Of a stretch of 64,000 nucleotides of DNA, positions 17,111 to 24,309 are shown piece after piece. The DNA lies in the NCBI RefSeq assembly GCF_008017455.1, contig NZ_VRTY01000023.1:1-64000 (forward strand), written 5' to 3'. Source of the stretch: Pontibacter qinzhouensis (GTDB taxonomy: Bacteria > Bacteroidota > Bacteroidia > Cytophagales > Hymenobacteraceae). The first letter of the stretch is position 1. Every line of letters begins with the position of its first letter. A program made the position numbers and the translations under genes. The notes beneath the pieces were generated by a model. That model saw nothing but the letters and a program-made list of their open reading frames with translations. It ran no database searches and had not been told where the DNA came from.

Positions 17111-18172
17111 ATGCAAAAAGAAAAGGCAGAACACGAAGCACAGAAAGCAGTTGGGTTAGTACCACGTGTAGGCGCTTTGGCAGCCAGGGTAGGCTTAGAT
17201 TGGTTTTTGCTGGCCCTGTTGGCCATGATTGGTTTGGCTTACCTGTGGCCCGAGTTTGGCATAGACCGAGAACCAGTTTCTTTAGGAGATGTGGCGGGGT
17301 ATGGTGTTTCGCTTATCTTTTTCTTCTATGGGTTGCGGCTGAGCTTAGAGAAACTGAAGGCTGGCCTTAGTAGCTGGCGTTTGCATATGGTGGTGCAGCT
17401 TAGTACTTTTCTGCTTTTCCCCTTGCTGGTGCTGCCCCTGCACAGTTTTTTTGAAGGTACAGAGTATGAACTGCTTTGGCTGGGTTCTTTTTATGTGGCA
17501 GCACTTCCTTCTACGGTGTCATCGGCTGTGGTGATGGTAGCCATAGCAGGCGGCAACATGCCAGCGGCCATTTTCAACGCCAGTATTTCGAGCATTTTAG
17601 GCATTTTTATTACACCGCTCTGGATGGGCTTGTTTCTGTCGGCAAGCAACACCGCTGATTTTGAGATGGGAGATGTGCTTGGCAAGCTGGTACTGCAGGT
17701 GCTGGTGCCTGTTATTTTAGGTATTTTGCTGAATAGCCGCTGGGGAAGTTTCGCTGAAAAACACAAAAAAAAGCTGCGTTACTTCGACCAGATCATTATC
17801 CTTACTATTGTCTACACCTCCTTCTGCGAATCGTTTGAACGCGATATGTTCAGTGCCTTTGGCTGGCAGGATATCTTGTTGTTGAGCATCGCCATGCTCC
17901 TGCTGTTTTTCCTGGCCTTTCTGTTAATTAACCTCCTGAGCCGCCTCTTTGGCTTTAAACGCGAAGACAGAATTACAGCTATTTTCTGCGGCTCCAAAAA
18001 GTCGCTGGTGCACGGCACCGTTATGTCGAAAGTGCTTTTCCCAGATGCCAACATGGTCGGCATCATACTGTTGCCGATAATGGTGTACCACGCGCTGCAG
18101 TTGCTAGTTTCGAGTATGATGGCACAACGAATGGGTAGGGCGGAAGTTAGAGAGTTAGAGAGTGGCTCCTAA
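17111..18172 (+). CDS. SBF-like (bile acid:sodium symporter family, SLC10A7-like) transporter
   Basis: An inner-membrane protein of 353 residues with about ten helices and a polar N-terminal tail. The pattern FFFYGLRLSLEKLKAG near residue 75, the helix-breaking PSTVSSAVVMVAIAGGNMPAAIFNA (about 135-160) and GSKKSLVHGTVMSKV (about 296-310) are typical of the SBF_like family, which is related to bile acid:sodium symporters and to human SLC10A7. The substrate in bacteria is unknown. The gene is monocistronic; a DHR copy begins at the very next base after its stop codon, and a strong terminator follows. Confidence 0.87.
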   Translation: MQKEKAEHEAQKAVGLVPRVGALAARVGLDWFLLALLAMIGLAYLWPEFGIDREPVSLGDVAGYGVSLIFFFYGLRLSLEKLKAGLSSWRLHMVVQLSTFLLFPLLVLPLHSFFEGTEYELLWLGSFYVAALPSTVSSAVVMVAIAGGNMPAAIFNASISSILGIFITPLWMGLFLSASNTADFEMGDVLGKLVLQVLVPVILGILLNSRWGSFAEKHKKKLRYFDQIIILTIVYTSFCESFERDMFSAFGWQDILLLSIAMLLLFFLAFLLINLLSRLFGFKREDRITAIFCGSKKSLVHGTVMSKVLFPDANMVGIILLPIMVYHALQLLVSSMMAQRMGRAEVRELESGS

Positions 18173-18228
18173 CCCTTGACTTAAAAACTTTGAAATAGCT
18201 TTGGAAGGGCATTTTGATTAGAATAATT
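18173..18228 (-). repeat. dispersed hairpin repeat (DHR), reverse copy abutting a stop codon
   Basis: A complete copy that begins immediately after the TAA of the transporter gene. Read on the minus strand, it starts AATTATTCTAATCAAAATG and has the CCCTT/AAGGG stem. Confidence 0.88.
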
Positions 18229-18268
18229 CGACTCTCCTTAAGCTGATTTTCTGCTGTGGCTAAAAAGC

Positions 18269-18298
18269 AAAAGCGCGGGCAGATTTGCCCGCGCTTTT
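18269..18298. terminator. strong bidirectional terminator
   Basis: A perfect 12-bp stem, AAAAGCGCGGGC and complement, around the loop AGATTT. It serves the transporter gene and may also stop the DUF3817 gene from the other side. Confidence 0.92.
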
Positions 18299-18400
18299 AA
18301 AAGTACCTCTATAAAGTATAGTCTTCACTTAAAAAAACTGAATGTTTAGACTAAATACAATTCCTGCAGGTTGAGTCTTACATATATTGTCAGAAAGGGA

Positions 18401-18739
18401 CTAAGCAACTTTCTTTACCGCCTCCCTATTAAGGGCTTGCTCTTCCTCTTTCAGTTTGCCATCTATCAGGAAAGGCCCGAAAGGGAATAATGAAGCCAGA
18501 AGTGAGATAACGATCTTTTTGAAAGACCAATTATGCTCCATGGCAGCCTGCATGACAGCTCCTATGTAAAGCACGAACAGCAAGCCGTGTGCCCAGCCGG
18601 TGTATTTAACAGCCTCCGGAATACCAGCCATATATTTTAGTGGCATGGCAATGCCCAGCAACAGCAGAAACGAAAGACCTTCCAGAATGCCCACTGCACG
18701 CAGGCGACCAATTGGCGTGTTCGAAAAATTGTTTTTCAT
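18401..18739 (-). CDS. DUF3817 small membrane protein
   Basis: A 112-residue integral membrane protein with three hydrophobic segments (about 15-35, 46-66 and 75-92). The opening GRLRAVGILEGLSFLLLLGIAMPLK and the motif GWAHGLLFVLYI are characteristic of DUF3817 (YdzA-like), a family of small bacterial membrane proteins of unknown role. The C-terminus is charged and cytosolic in prediction. The gene is alone on the minus strand between two terminated regions. Confidence 0.85.
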   Translation of the reverse strand: MKNNFSNTPIGRLRAVGILEGLSFLLLLGIAMPLKYMAGIPEAVKYTGWAHGLLFVLYIGAVMQAAMEHNWSFKKIVISLLASLFPFGPFLIDGKLKEEEQALNREAVKKVA

Positions 18740-19052
18740 TATTGAAGTGAAATTAAGTAGCTATAGAACATGGACAATCTCAATCCCGAAACTGTTCCCG
18801 CTTAGTAGTATTTACTTTAGACTTAGCCAGATTCCATGGGAGTTTCAGGAGTTGTAAAGGTAAGCCATCAGGGCATACTTCCCAAACCTCGGTATTGCTG
18901 TTCTGATGTTAGATTCCTAAATAGTGGAGGAAACAAACTGAAAAACAATTTATCAATCAGCAACAGACAATCAGCAATTATTCTAATGAAAATGGCCTTC
19001 TGAAGCTAAAATCCTGTTTTTGTGCCAAGGGTTAAACAAAGCATACTCCAAA
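18740..19052. other. intergenic region with one DHR copy
   Basis: The region between the DUF3817 start and the aromatic operon terminator. It holds the DHR copy at 18976 and otherwise no recognisable element. Confidence 0.5.
18976..19032 (+). repeat. dispersed hairpin repeat (DHR), forward copy
   Basis: A complete copy starting AATTATTCTAATGAAAATG and ending GCCAAGGGTT. The stem is CCTT with AAGG. Confidence 0.88.
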
Positions 19053-19091
19053 AAAAAGCGAAGCACCTTTCCAGAAGATGCTTCGCTTTTT
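19053..19091 (-). terminator. terminator of the pheA operon
   Basis: A perfect 13-bp stem, AAAAAGCGAAGCA and complement, around a 13-base loop. On the minus strand it is followed by a T-run, 34 bp after the DAHPS/CM stop codon. Confidence 0.9.
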
Positions 19092-19124
19092 AAATAGAAC
19101 CAGGCTAAGCCTAAAAAGGATTTA

Positions 19125-20246
19125 CTAAGAAAGCGACTCTGCTTTAGATTTAGTAGTGTTCGTTGCCAGAATCTCATTCTGAACACCCATAGAGTGCTGG
19201 TGAATGGCATCGAAAATAGCTCTTACAAAACTCTCTTCCAGACCTGTTTCGCTGGCTACACGCATTCTGTTTTCTACCATCTGGTTCCAGCGGTCTGCCT
19301 GAAAAATATCGAGTTTATTGGCTTTCTTGTACTCCCCAATTCGCTTAGAAACGTCTGAACGAAGGAACAGCACATTAATCAGGTCTGTGTCCAGCTTGTC
19401 GATGAGGTTACGCAGTTCCTGCAATTGCTCCGGGCTGGCGACGTGCTCCGTGTCTAGGTCGAGCGAGGTGAGCAGCGTATCGAGGCCGGCTGGTGTTACT
19501 TGCTGGGAGGCATCACTCCAGGCAACGTCCGGGTTGTTGTGTGTTTCGATCATCAGACCATCTACACCTAAGTGCAGGGCCTGCTGGCTTACTGTCTGCA
19601 GCAAATCACGACGACCAGCTACGTGGCTCGGGTCGCAAAGCAACGGCACACCTGGCAGCAAAGCTTTAATTTGTTTAATAGTTTCCCATTTCGGGTGGTT
19701 GCGGTAAGGCTTGTTGTTTGGCGTAGAGAAACCTCTGTGAATCAGGCCAAGGTCGGTAATACCTGCCTGGTTCAGGCGCTCCAGCGCACCCACCCACAGC
19801 TGAATATCAGGGTTCACCGGGTTTTTAACCATCACCGGAATATCAACACCACGCAGTGCATCAGCAATTTCCTGAACTGAGAAAGGGTTTACTGTGGTGC
19901 GGGCACCTATCCAAAGAATATCCACACCATATTTAAGAGATTCTTCTACGTGGTTGGCATTCGCTACCTCGCAGGTAGTTAACAGACCCGTTTCCTGCTT
20001 CACAGTATTAAGCCACTCCAGACCAACTGTGCCGATACCTTCGAACATACCAGGGCGCGTACGAGGTTTCCAGATACCTGCTCTGAAAACAGATACTCGG
20101 TGATCTTTCTTTAACTCACGCGCAGTCTGGAGCATTTGCTCTTCGCTTTCTGCGCTGCACGGACCAGCGATAACCGTTGGCAGTGGGCCTCCATTTAAAA
20201 TCTTGGTCTTAGTTGCTAGCTGAAGGTTTGGATTGTTTGAACTCAT
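19125..20246 (-). CDS. bifunctional 3-deoxy-7-phosphoheptulonate synthase / chorismate mutase
   Basis: This cytosolic enzyme joins the first shikimate step (PEP plus erythrose 4-phosphate to DAHP) with conversion of chorismate to prephenate. Residues about 20-265 are a type I-beta DAHP synthase: VIAGPCSAES, FRAGIWKPRTRPG, VKNPVNPD, GLIHRGFS, and CDPSHVAGRR. Residues about 275-360 are an AroQ-type chorismate mutase (ELRNLIDKLDTDLINVL, then LRSDVSKRIGEYK). This fusion, with the mutase at the C-terminus, is common in Bacteroidota. It is the last gene of a three-gene operon, starting 2 bp after the aminotransferase. A close paralogue lies at 22819, whose leader may be regulated separately. Confidence 0.93.
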   Translation of the reverse strand: MSSNNPNLQLATKTKILNGGPLPTVIAGPCSAESEEQMLQTARELKKDHRVSVFRAGIWKPRTRPGMFEGIGTVGLEWLNTVKQETGLLTTCEVANANHVEESLKYGVDILWIGARTTVNPFSVQEIADALRGVDIPVMVKNPVNPDIQLWVGALERLNQAGITDLGLIHRGFSTPNNKPYRNHPKWETIKQIKALLPGVPLLCDPSHVAGRRDLLQTVSQQALHLGVDGLMIETHNNPDVAWSDASQQVTPAGLDTLLTSLDLDTEHVASPEQLQELRNLIDKLDTDLINVLFLRSDVSKRIGEYKKANKLDIFQADRWNQMVENRMRVASETGLEESFVRAIFDAIHQHSMGVQNEILATNTTKSKAESLS

Positions 20247-20248
20247 GG

Positions 20249-21424
20249 TTAATTTAAAATTATGGTGTGTTGTTTTATTCTTTTAATTGATTCTTCTAAT
20301 TGAGCTACCGGAACGCACAGCGATACACGTAAGTAGCGGTCTCCCTGGCTTCCGAAAATTTTACCCGGTGTCAGAAATACGCCTGCCTGGTACAGTATAT
20401 CGTCCAGAAAAGCTTCTACGTCGGGTATGGAGTCGGGCACTCTGGCCCATACAAACATGCCAACTGTAGCAGGGTTGTAGGTGCAGTCCAGCATGTCGAG
20501 TAGCTGGTGCGCTACCTGCTTGCGTTCGGCATACACCTCGTTTCGTTCTGCATGCCACTCATCAGAGTTCCGAAGTGCCTCAATGGCCGCATGCTGTACT
20601 GCCTGGAACATACCTGAATCGATGTTGCTTTTCACTGTCAGGATCGTATCGAGGTAATCTTTACGGCCCAGGATCATGCCTACGCGCCAGCCTGCCATGT
20701 TGTGCGACTTGCTCAAAGAGTTAAGTTCGAGGCAGCAATCGAGGGCGTTTGGTTGCCTTAACAAACTGATTGGCGGTGTATTAGGTAAAACCAAACTGTA
20801 TGGGTTATCGTTCACCAGCAGAAACTTATGTTTGCGTGCAAGGGCTACAAGCTGTGCAAAGGTATCGGCGGTAGCCTCTGCGCCGGTAGGCATGTGCGGG
20901 TAGTTCAGCCACATCAGTTTTACCCCCTGGCTTGCATGCTGCTCCAGTTCCTCCATGTCGGGCAGCCAGTTATTTTCGGCGGTCAGGTTATAGAAAACAG
21001 GCTCGGCACCAACCATACGGGCGGTGGTGGCATAGGCAGGATAACCTGGGTTGGGCACCAGCACTTTATCGCCTGGGTTCAGGAATGCCATGGTAATATG
21101 AAACACACCTTCCTTCGATCCCATCAGGGGCAACACCTCTGTATCCGCATCGAGTTGCACCTGGTAGGTGCTGCTGTACCAGTCGGCCATGGCTTTGCGA
21201 AGCGTTGGCAGCGAGCGGTATGGCTGGTACCCATGGCCCGAGGCCTGGGCAGCCGAAGCTGTAAGTGCAGCAGTGGTAGCTTCGGAGGGAGGGAGGTCCG
21301 GGCTTCCGATACCCAGGTTTATCACCTGCTTCCCTTGCGCATTCAGGGCAGCTACCTCAGCCAGCTTTTTGGCAAAGTAATACTCCTGAATCTGGGCCAG
21401 TCTATCGGCCTTAGGTATAATCAT
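20249..21424 (-). CDS. class I/II aminotransferase, probably aromatic amino acid type
   Basis: A PLP-dependent cytosolic aminotransferase of 391 residues. The PLP lysine is in SLSKSHNMAGWRVG (about residue 235), and the N-terminal INLGIGSPDLPPS, GSKEGVFHI and LVPNPGYPAY are fold-type I marks. Because it lies between prephenate dehydratase and DAHPS/CM, separated by 4 and 2 bp, it most likely performs the last transamination of phenylpyruvate (and hydroxyphenylpyruvate) to Phe and Tyr, or transaminates prephenate. Similar sequences are often labelled as LL-diaminopimelate or aspartate aminotransferases, so substrate rests on context. Expression should be controlled by the upstream attenuator. 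Confidence 0.88.
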   Translation of the reverse strand: MIIPKADRLAQIQEYYFAKKLAEVAALNAQGKQVINLGIGSPDLPPSEATTAALTASAAQASGHGYQPYRSLPTLRKAMADWYSSTYQVQLDADTEVLPLMGSKEGVFHITMAFLNPGDKVLVPNPGYPAYATTARMVGAEPVFYNLTAENNWLPDMEELEQHASQGVKLMWLNYPHMPTGAEATADTFAQLVALARKHKFLLVNDNPYSLVLPNTPPISLLRQPNALDCCLELNSLSKSHNMAGWRVGMILGRKDYLDTILTVKSNIDSGMFQAVQHAAIEALRNSDEWHAERNEVYAERKQVAHQLLDMLDCTYNPATVGMFVWARVPDSIPDVEAFLDDILYQAGVFLTPGKIFGSQGDRYLRVSLCVPVAQLEESIKRIKQHTIILN

Positions 21425-21428
21425 GGTT

Positions 21429-22322
21429 TTATGAGTTAACAGAAGTGGATAGTTCGCCTTCGCGGCACTCTTCTAATTGCTGTGGCGTCAGGGCCTTTTG
21501 GTACAGCCCGAGCAGTTGCAGGTCTTCCACCATCGGCTTTAGTTCTTCTATGGCATGCAGCAGCCTGTAGTAATCGTCACACTCCAGGTCTATAGCTACG
21601 TTGTGGCTCGTGTTACCTGCCGGTGCCGGAATAGATTGGATGAGCGGAATATTGATATCTTCGGTATACAGTTTATTGATCACAGCTCCGAGCCAGCTGC
21701 CCACATGCGGAATCTGTACGATAAGCGAGGCCTTGTTGGCTGTTGGCTTAGGTGCTTGTGCCTGTGGTTGGCTCGATAGCACCAGGAAGCGGGTATAGTT
21801 GTCTTTTCGGTCGGCAACGTGCTCCTGCAGCATCTCCATGCCATACAGTTCTGCGGCCTGGCTACTGGCAATGGCGGCTACACCTTTCAGACCTTTAGCG
21901 CTGATTTCGCGGGCGCTGTCGGCGGTGTCCTGGCGTTCTTCGGTAGGCAGGTGGTGCTGGCGCAGAAAAAGCCCGCACTGCAACAGCGCCACCGGATGCG
22001 AAATAACGGTTTTAATGTCTTCCAGCCGCTGGCCTGGCAATGCCATCAGGTTCTGATCTATCGGCAGCCACAGCTCCCCGATAATCTGGAAGTGCTGGTA
22101 CTCCTGCAGCAAGGTGTAGTTCGTCAGGATGCTGCCCGCCAGTGCATTCTGAATGGCCATTACGCCGTAAGTTGCTTCGCCCAGGTGCAGTTGCTCACAC
22201 AGCTGATCAAACGAACTGCAGGGCAGAATCTCTGCCTTTTCAGGTGCGAAATACTTACGGGCTGCTGTATCGTGGAAAGAGGCAGCGCCACCCTGAATTG
22301 CGATTTTAATTTCTGTTGCCAT
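21429..22322 (-). CDS. pheA: prephenate dehydratase
   Basis: This cytosolic enzyme turns prephenate into phenylpyruvate. The protein has 297 residues: a dehydratase domain (about 5-185; IAIQGGAASFHDTAA, YGVMAIQNALAGS, and NYTRFLVLS with the catalytic TRF) and a C-terminal ACT domain (about 203-272). The ACT domain has the glycine-rich GSWLGAVINKL loop, but where Phe-binding ACT domains read ESRP this one reads QSIP, so feedback inhibition by Phe may be weak or different. No chorismate mutase is fused; that activity is in the third gene. It is the first structural gene of the operon, 15 bp after a terminator hairpin that forms part of an attenuator. Confidence 0.93.
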   Translation of the reverse strand: MATEIKIAIQGGAASFHDTAARKYFAPEKAEILPCSSFDQLCEQLHLGEATYGVMAIQNALAGSILTNYTLLQEYQHFQIIGELWLPIDQNLMALPGQRLEDIKTVISHPVALLQCGLFLRQHHLPTEERQDTADSAREISAKGLKGVAAIASSQAAELYGMEMLQEHVADRKDNYTRFLVLSSQPQAQAPKPTANKASLIVQIPHVGSWLGAVINKLYTEDINIPLIQSIPAPAGNTSHNVAIDLECDDYYRLLHAIEELKPMVEDLQLLGLYQKALTPQQLEECREGELSTSVNS

Positions 22323-22337
22323 AGTATATTTAAACGA

Positions 22338-22362
22338 AAAGCCCCGCTTGCGGCGGGGCTTT
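22338..22362 (-). terminator. attenuator terminator before pheA
   Basis: In the RNA, AAAGCCCCGC pairs with GCGGGGCTTT around a five-base loop, followed by a U-rich run (UUUUCGUUU). It lies in the 5' leader, 15 bp upstream of the pheA start, so it must be bypassed for expression. Its 5' strand contains AGCCCC, which is complementary to GGGGCT at 22409-22414, giving the competing antiterminator. Confidence 0.9.
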
Positions 22363-22413
22363 CAAGATTTTGCTGTATGTTTTATAAACGCAATAGCATT
22401 ACCTCCGGAGCCC

Positions 22414-22467
22414 CTAGTGGGTACCAAAAAAGTAAAAGCTAAAGTAAAATGCGTTGCTTAAAATCAT
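22414..22467 (-). CDS. Phe/Tyr leader peptide of the pheA operon
   Basis: A 17-codon frame reading MILSNAFYFSFYFFGTH then TAG. Eight consecutive codons (TTT TAC TTT AGC TTT TAC TTT TTT) hold five Phe and two Tyr. This is the classical design of a regulatory leader peptide: the ribosome stalls when charged tRNA-Phe or tRNA-Tyr is scarce. The last base of the TAG is the first base of GGGGCT, the antiterminator strand, so a ribosome that reaches the stop would cover it and allow the terminator at 22338 to form, while a ribosome stalled upstream would leave it free. Strand, order and spacing (leader, antiterminator, terminator, pheA) all fit. The function is inferred, but coincidence is very unlikely. 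Confidence 0.9.
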   Translation of the reverse strand: MILSNAFYFSFYFFGTH

Positions 22468-22513
22468 GTTTTTATTATTATGCTGTAATATTAAGGAAAC
22501 TCTTAATAACCGT

Positions 22514-22543
22514 CAAACTTTTTTGCGAAATTTTTTTTCCAAA
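22514..22543 (-). promoter_or_regulatory. probable promoter of the pheA leader
   Basis: On the minus strand TTTG (22540-22543) is followed after 18 bases by AAAGTTTG (22514-22521), close to the Bacteroidota consensus TTTG...TAnnTTTG with one mismatch. Transcription would start near 22507, about 40 bases before the leader peptide. Confidence 0.55.
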
Positions 22544-22762
22544 TCTTTTTAACGAAGAATTCAAAGGTATTTAATTTCTTGTTTAATGAGGTTATTGCCC
22601 ATGCAGCCTGGTACTACATATAACTTTTCTATATAAGCTAGAACACTGGTTGGGAGGAGGAGGTTCAAAAAATGGCTGCTTAACTAAAAAAAACTTTCGA
22701 AGCTGCTGCTCGCCCTTACTTCCTGCTGCTGATATAGGCAATTCTACTTCGGGGTTAATTAC

Positions 22763-22796
22763 AAAGCGAGCCGGCTTTACATCACCGGCTCGCTTT
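22763..22796 (-). terminator. terminator of the second DAHPS/CM gene
   Basis: A perfect 12-bp stem, AAAGCGAGCCGG and complement, around a 10-base loop, 22 bp after the stop codon at 22819. The 220 bp between it and the pheA promoter show no gene. Confidence 0.88.
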
Positions 22797-22818
22797 ATCG
22801 TTAGTTACAAATTCAGTA

Positions 22819-23916
22819 TCAGGAGCCCATATCGGCGTACAGGTGAGTTTGTGCATACTGTTTGCGCACCTCCTGAAAGACTGTTTTTACAAAGTCTTTG
22901 TTTATGCCGAACGAGTTAGCCTGCTTCAGCAGTTTCTCCAGCACGTCGTCCCAGGCTTGTTGTCTGTCTAAGCTGCATTCGTCGGCTTTTAAATCTCCGA
23001 TCTGGGCAGAAACCAACGAACGGCGCGCCATCAGGTCGAGGAGCTGGTCGTCGAGGTGCTCAATTTCTTTGCGCAGTTCTTCCATCATCACACCTTTTCG
23101 GGTTATATCTTCATCGGTATGGTTCAACTTCAGCGATTGCAGGAGCATGTCTAACTCCTGCGGCATAAGCTGCTGTTGCGCATCGCTCAGGGCCATTACC
23201 GGGTTGTGGTGCGATTCAACCATTAAGCCATCGTAACCCAGGTCGAGTGCACGCTGGCTAACCGGTCGTAACAGGCTTCTGCGGCCCGCTATGTGGCTGG
23301 CATCGCAGTAAACTGGCAGGTCCGGCAGCATGTTCTTCAGTTCTACCACATGGTCCCACTTCGGGTGGTTGCGGTAAGGTGCATTGTCTATGGTAGAGAA
23401 ACCTCTGTGTATAACCCCCAGGTCGGTTATGCCATTCTGGTCGAAACGCTCCAAAGCACCCAGCCACAGCATAAGTTCGGGGCTAACCGGGTTTTTTACG
23501 AGTACCGGCACAGAGGCACCTTTAAGCGAATCTGCTATTTCCTGCACCATAAAAGAGTTAACGGTGGTGTGGGCTCCAATTATCAGAATATCTACTCCCT
23601 GTTTCATAGCTTCGGCTACATGGCTGGTGTTGGCTACCTCGCAGGCGGTACGTAAACCGGTTTCCTGCTTTACGGTGCGCAGCCACTCGAGGCCAATACT
23701 GCCAACACCCTGGAAACTACCCGGACGGGTACGCGGTTTCCAGATGCCAGCCCTGAAAATAGTAACACCCTGCAGCTTTTTCAGCCCCTGGGCTGTTAGC
23801 AGCATTTGTTCCTCGTTCTCAGCACTGCAAGGGCCGGCGATTACAACAGGGCTCGACGTTTTGGCCAAGGTGCTGGTTTCTTTGGCCAGGTGCAAGCTAG
23901 GTGTGGAAGTTCTCAT
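22819..23916 (-). CDS. second bifunctional DAHP synthase / chorismate mutase
   Basis: A 365-residue paralogue of the enzyme at 19125, with the same domain order. The synthase part shows VIAGPCSAENEEQM, FRAGIWKPRTRPG, LVKNPVSPE, GVIHRGFST and CDASHIAGRR; the mutase part shows ELRKEIEHLDDQLLDLMARRSLVSAQIG. Identity to the paralogue is high through the synthase and lower in the mutase, which suggests different regulation or division of labour. It is a single-gene unit with its own promoter, attenuator-like leader and terminator. The CDASH motif differs from CDPSH in the paralogue. Two such enzymes within 5 kb suggest isoenzymes answering to different end products; which ones cannot be read from the sequence. 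Confidence 0.92.
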   Translation of the reverse strand: MRTSTPSLHLAKETSTLAKTSSPVVIAGPCSAENEEQMLLTAQGLKKLQGVTIFRAGIWKPRTRPGSFQGVGSIGLEWLRTVKQETGLRTACEVANTSHVAEAMKQGVDILIIGAHTTVNSFMVQEIADSLKGASVPVLVKNPVSPELMLWLGALERFDQNGITDLGVIHRGFSTIDNAPYRNHPKWDHVVELKNMLPDLPVYCDASHIAGRRSLLRPVSQRALDLGYDGLMVESHHNPVMALSDAQQQLMPQELDMLLQSLKLNHTDEDITRKGVMMEELRKEIEHLDDQLLDLMARRSLVSAQIGDLKADECSLDRQQAWDDVLEKLLKQANSFGINKDFVKTVFQEVRKQYAQTHLYADMGS

Positions 23917-23962
23917 AATTTACTTTTTTAATCTATTAAGTAAGTTTTGTCAAAAATAAGAA

Positions 23963-23983
23963 AGCCCCGCTTGGGGCGGGGCT
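23963..23983 (-). terminator. attenuator-like terminator before the second DAHPS/CM gene
   Basis: In the RNA, AGCCCCGC pairs with GCGGGGCT around a five-base loop, followed by UUCUUAUUUUU. It lies 46 bp upstream of the start codon, so it sits in the leader, not after a gene. The AGCCCC strand can also pair with GGGGCT at 24031-24036. Sequence and layout closely parallel the pheA attenuator. Confidence 0.8.
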
Positions 23984-24028
23984 CTTCTGGTTTATCTTTC
24001 CATTACTATTAACGCAAAGCTTCTGCCA

Positions 24029-24091
24029 TTAGCCCCTTATACAGGTGCAAATAGATTTCAGATTTTGGGCTTGTACGCAGACTAATAACAT
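24029..24091 (-). CDS. possible leader ORF of the second DAHPS/CM gene
   Basis: A 20-codon frame starting MLLVCVQAQNLK and ending CIRG then TAA. Its stop codon overlaps the GGGGCT antiterminator strand, exactly the geometry of the pheA leader. It has no Phe, Tyr or Trp; instead three Cys codons occur. A different frame over the same bases has two Tyr codons but no normal start. So the architecture supports attenuation, while the signal sensed is unclear and this ORF may not be the one translated. Confidence 0.4.
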   Translation of the reverse strand: MLLVCVQAQNLKSICTCIRG

Positions 24092-24140
24092 GGTTCTTTC
24101 TTTTTAGGATGTGTAAATGTAATCTTAATTATTTAAATAC

Positions 24141-24173
24141 CAAACGTTTTTTAATTAAAATATTGTCAACAAA
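24141..24173 (-). promoter_or_regulatory. probable promoter of the second DAHPS/CM leader
   Basis: On the minus strand TTTG (24170-24173) is followed after 21 bases by AACGTTTG (24141-24148), one mismatch from TAnnTTTG. The implied start near 24134 gives a leader of about 215 bases. Confidence 0.45.
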
Positions 24174-24309
24174 AACAATTTATTATTGTGAAAACTAATA
24201 TAACTTCTAAATTTTAATTCTAAATATGCAACGTTATGCTGTTGTTGCTATTGATTTGGTTATTTTAGTAATTCTGTTTTAAATACTTAGCTATTAACGC
24301 TTTACCCTG

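Noticed and set aside
21819-22442. 207-codon plus-strand frame over pheA and its leader
   Set aside because: It is antisense to pheA and the attenuator; the minus-strand genes explain the sequence.
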